Assembly (NCBI GenBank): GCA_047610385.1
Contig: JBLGAC010000010.1
Span: 28,310 to 92,309 of the forward strand
Direction: 5' to 3'
From: JBOCEF01 sp047610385
Lineage (GTDB): Bacteria > Pseudomonadota > Alphaproteobacteria > Rhodobacterales > Rhodobacteraceae
Length of the DNA stretch: 64,000 nucleotides
A model generated the notes under the pieces. That model worked only from the letters and a program-made list of their open reading frames with translations. It ran no database searches and was not told the DNA's origin. Shown one piece after another: positions 61,267 through 64,000 of this stretch. Made by a program: the position numbers and the translations under genes. How positions within the stretch are numbered: position 1 is the first letter of the stretch; each line of letters starts with the position of its first letter.

Positions 61267-62790
61267 TCAGCCGCGCAAGGCGGGGGGCAGGGCGCGGTCC
61301 TCGGGGCTGAGGGCGCGTTCCCACGCGCGGCCAAGGCCCAGCAGCGCCTCGTCGCCGTTGAACTGCCCGATCAGCTGAATCCCCCCCGGCAGCCCGGCTG
61401 AGGAAAACCCAGCCGGCAGGCTGATCGCCGGGCGCCCCGACAGGCTGGCGGGGACCACGCATTCCATCCAGCGGTGATAAGTGTCCATCGCGCGCCCTGC
61501 AATCTGGCCCGGCCAGCGCCATTCGACGGGGAACGCGAACAGCTGCGCGACTGGCAGCGCAATGGCGTCGAAGTCCTGTTCAAGCGCCGTCATCGCCCGG
61601 TGCCAGTCTGACCGCATGACCGTAGCCCGGTGCACATCCATCGCTGACATGGCCAGACCGCGCTCTATCTCCCACACCGCCTCGGGTTTCAGCAGATCGC
61701 GGGTGGTGGGGTCGGCCAGCACCGGCCCCAGTTTGGCGGCCACGGCCCAGGACCGCAGGTCGATCCAGGCCCGCCAGACGGTTTCGGGGTCGATGTCGAG
61801 GACCAGTGGCGCGACGCGGGCGCCCATCGCCTCCATCCGTGACAGGGCGGCACGGCAAAGGGCGTGCATCTCAGGCTCCAGGGCCATGCGCCCGCCCCAG
61901 TCGCCCAGCCAGCCGATCCTCTTGCCCTCAAAGGTTCCTGCATCAAGGCGTGAGGCGACGCCAGGTTTCATCGCGGGCAGGGCCAGCGGTGCAGCACCGG
62001 GCGCAGGGCCTGATTGCGTTTCAAGCAGGCGAGCGAGATCTTCGACCGTGCGCGCCAACGGCCCGTCCGTGGAAAGCTGGTGCAAGAACACGTCCGGCGA
62101 TTGATTGTTCGGAACCCGGCCCGCGCTGGGCCGCATGCCCCACACCGCATTCCACCCCGCGGGGTTGCGCAACGACCCCATCATGTCTGACCCGTCTGCC
62201 ACGCTGACCATCCTGAGCGCCAGCGCCGCGCCGGCCCCGCCCGACGACCCGCCCGCCGATTTTGACGGGTCCCACGCGTTGCGGGTGGCACCGAAAACCG
62301 GGTTGAAGCTGTGGCTGCCGAGGCCAAATTCCGGTGTGTTGGTCTTGCCGATCACGATCGCTCCGGCGCCACGCAGGCGCGCGACCATCAGGCAATCGGC
62401 CGTGCTGTTCCCGTCCTTGGCATAAAGTGGTGAGCCTTGGGTCGTCGGGAACCCTTCGGCCGCCGCCAGATCCTTGATCGCGATCGGGATGCCGTGCAGC
62501 CAACCGCGGGACCGGCCTGAGGCGCGCGCGGTGTCGGCCTCTCCGGCCTCGCGCAGAAGCGCGGCACGGTCTTTCAGCGACACGATGGCGTTGAAGGTTG
62601 GGTTCACCGCGTCGATATGGTCCAGCGTCACGCGCATCAGCTCTGCCGCCGACACCGCGCCGCGCGCCATGGCGGAGCTAAGCTCCGACGCCGACAGCGC
62701 CAGCAGGTCCGGCAGCGCGACCGGCGCGGGGGCGGGCACCGGGCCGGGATCTGCGGCGGGGGGCTGGTCGTGACGAGGAAGGTCGGTCAA
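61267..62790 (-). CDS. Amidase (signature family)
   Basis: 507 residues. Catalytic Lys106 ('PIAIKDLAAAEG'), the cis-Ser in 'SAGGSSGGAGAALA' and the nucleophile Ser206 in 'MMGSLRNPAG' form the Ser-cisSer-Lys triad. Hydrolyses amides to acids; with nitrile hydratase it completes nitrile to carboxylic acid. TTG at 62790 with AAGGAG six bases upstream is the likely start; an earlier TTG at 62817 lacks a ribosome site. Confidence 0.9.
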   Translation of the reverse strand: MTDLPRHDQPPAADPGPVPAPAPVALPDLLALSASELSSAMARGAVSAAELMRVTLDHIDAVNPTFNAIVSLKDRAALLREAGEADTARASGRSRGWLHGIPIAIKDLAAAEGFPTTQGSPLYAKDGNSTADCLMVARLRGAGAIVIGKTNTPEFGLGSHSFNPVFGATRNAWDPSKSAGGSSGGAGAALALRMVSVADGSDMMGSLRNPAGWNAVWGMRPSAGRVPNNQSPDVFLHQLSTDGPLARTVEDLARLLETQSGPAPGAAPLALPAMKPGVASRLDAGTFEGKRIGWLGDWGGRMALEPEMHALCRAALSRMEAMGARVAPLVLDIDPETVWRAWIDLRSWAVAAKLGPVLADPTTRDLLKPEAVWEIERGLAMSAMDVHRATVMRSDWHRAMTALEQDFDAIALPVAQLFAFPVEWRWPGQIAGRAMDTYHRWMECVVPASLSGRPAISLPAGFSSAGLPGGIQLIGQFNGDEALLGLGRAWERALSPEDRALPPALRG

Positions 62791-63873
62791 TGCGGGCTCC
62801 TTGGTCCGTGCGATCAACGATCCGGCAGCTTCCGCATCCTCAGGGGGGCGGTCAAGCGCAGTGAGGGCCGGGCGAATTTTTTCAAAATTTGTTTCGGAGA
62901 CTTGTCTGATGTTCGCGGTTTTTCAGCCCTGCGCGTGAAGTTGTTCCAAAGGGTGCGCAGGTGAGGGCCAGATAAAGGGCTGCCGCTGGGGCTGCCATAT
63001 CGCTGAATTCGCTGGAATTTTCAGATGATTGCTTGAGGTCGCATGGTGTATTTATGGTGCATTAAGTGCCAATTTTACCAACAGAATTCAATAAACGTCC
63101 TATTAAGGAATTTTTGCTACAAAATAGTGTGTGAAGCGTCGTTGGGTCTTTTGATGTTTCACACTCCTCCCTGTCGACTGGCCGCGCCCCGAGGCGCAGC
63201 CTTTTTTGTCGGCTCGCCCAAATCACCAAAGGTGTTGAGCGTGATCACTATGACCGCAAGGTAAACGCGCAGGAATGCCGTGGTGACCCCGGTCGCTGGC
63301 GGATCCATGAAAGCACGCGCTAGGCCCACCCACCACCGCACCGAGGTCACGCGCAACATCGGAAATCGTGCGAAGGGCCACGCCTTTGGTGCCGTCCCGC
63401 CGTTTGCCTTTGTTGCACAGAGGCTTGAGCCTGCCTTCGACAGGTGCGACCACCAAAACCCGATTATCGGATGATCGCCGTATCGGGTTGGTGCCAACGA
63501 TGCCGTCACCGATCAAGAACGCAACAGTCACACGGCGGCGGTCTTAACCTATGGGGACGGTGTGTGGGCCGTTTAAAGGCTCGTCAAGGTGATGGAAAAT
63601 AGTAGAATTTCCATAAATCCATGCCGGGGCAGTGCGTGAATGCCTTCACCATCCATTGCCAGCTTTGATGTCCGGGGCGCTGCTTTCTGCCTTGGATTTA
63701 GCCCCTCACCCATGGTTTTTCTCTGAAAAATCGAAAACACCAGCTTTGGACTCAGGAGGCGTTTTGGGGGAACAGGCAACAGAGTTACACCTAGATTTCG
63801 GTGCGAAGTCGTCAGGTTGATGTTGAGAAGTGGTGAAGCCGCTTTGAAACCGTGGAAAATTATGGGGCTAGGA
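62791..63873. other. Non-coding stretch, possible degraded mobile DNA
   Basis: 62791-63190 shows only short AT-rich runs and a 7-bp inverted repeat (63129-63135/63158-63164). 63160-63540 is GC-rich with broken minus-strand frames whose general look is that of decayed transposase, but no family can be assigned. 63540-63873 shows nothing recognisable. Confidence 0.45.
63184..63207 (+). terminator. Weak terminator-like hairpin
   Basis: GCGCC (63184-63188) and GGCGC (63193-63197) around a 4-base loop, then AGCC and six T. No gene upstream uses it, so its role is unclear. Confidence 0.3.
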
Positions 63874-64000
63874 GATCTTGCCCCCGTTTCACCGGACACT
63901 CAGGCGGTTGCGGTTTGGCTGCGATGAACTCGCGTGGCGAGCGCATCCTCAGCCCTGAGTGCGGGTGGTTTTCGTTGTGGTCTTTGATCCACCCAGCGAT
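63874..64000 (-). mobile_element. End of an IS3-family element (orfB C-terminus and terminal repeat)
   Basis: The minus strand from the right edge reads 'IAGWIKDHNENHPHSGLRMRSPREFIAAK', the end of an IS3-type orfB, then a one-base deletion relative to the usual 'IAAQTATA' stop. It is followed by TGTCCGGTGAAACGGGGGC..., a typical IS3 terminal repeat (63874-63898). The element continues outside the window. Confidence 0.75.

Noticed and set aside
63184..63207. Terminator of a small RNA in the gene desert
   Set aside because: No promoter or conserved structure seen upstream; the hairpin is only five base pairs.

Overview
This window is a high-GC alphaproteobacterial chromosome segment, most likely from Rhodobacteraceae (roseobacter-like). 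Family-specific proteins (DUF6477, DUF6456, UPF0262, DUF2948, the YacG-RNase G-MafB-IF-1 neighbourhood, phosphatidylcholine synthase) and the flagellar gene order support this. A non-pyrrolysine MttB-family methyltransferase runs off the left edge.

Layout. (1) 1.3-4.0 kb: DUF6477, DUF6456 and helix-hairpin-helix proteins. (2) 4.1-17.1 kb: flagellar island in two divergent operons. Leftward are fliF-fliH-fliN-fliP-fliG; rightward are fliL-hyp-motE-motA-840 aa periplasmic protein-flgF-flgG-flgA-flgH-second fliL. Nearly every junction is an ATGA-type overlap, and a CtrA-like box lies between the operons. (3) 17.1-32.7 kb: regulators, glutaryl-CoA dehydrogenase with its LysR partner, an orphan membrane protein, and housekeeping genes (SdhE-like DUF1674, HtpX, RsmB, heparinase-like, PurH, hydrolase, CtaA, TrmJ, methyltransferase, Icd). 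(4) 32.7-39.0 kb: a decayed mobile-element island with IS30, IS3 and IS5 relics and two AT-rich deserts. It carries one intact operon (Tat-exported Acg-type nitroreductase plus MarR regulator) behind a palindromic operator. It ends beside tRNA-Phe. (5) 39-49.2 kb: conserved core genes (yacG to murA) ending with tRNA-Thr. (6) 49.4-53.3 kb: a sugar-acid catabolic set (IlvD/Edd dehydratase, DHDPS-family aldolase, RraA-family protein). It is interrupted by a perfect (GGCAG)x19 repeat directly in front of rraA. (7) 53.4-58.1 kb: a TetR regulator with a perfect palindromic operator, divergent from an overlapping operon of flavin monooxygenase, bile-acid/sodium-type symporter, epimerase/3beta-HSD-like protein and SDR. 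(8) 58.1-62.8 kb: cobalt-type nitrile hydratase alpha, beta and activator genes, a small membrane/CxxC protein, an EamA transporter and an amidase; together these could take nitriles to carboxylic acids. (9) 62.8-64 kb: no convincing gene, then the end of an IS3-family element at the right edge.

The most unusual signals are the 19-copy pentanucleotide repeat between an uncharacterised ORF and rraA, which could act as a reading-frame switch; the compact FMO-symporter-dehydrogenase operon with its own palindromic operator; and the acg-marR operon held between outward-facing IS3 relics.
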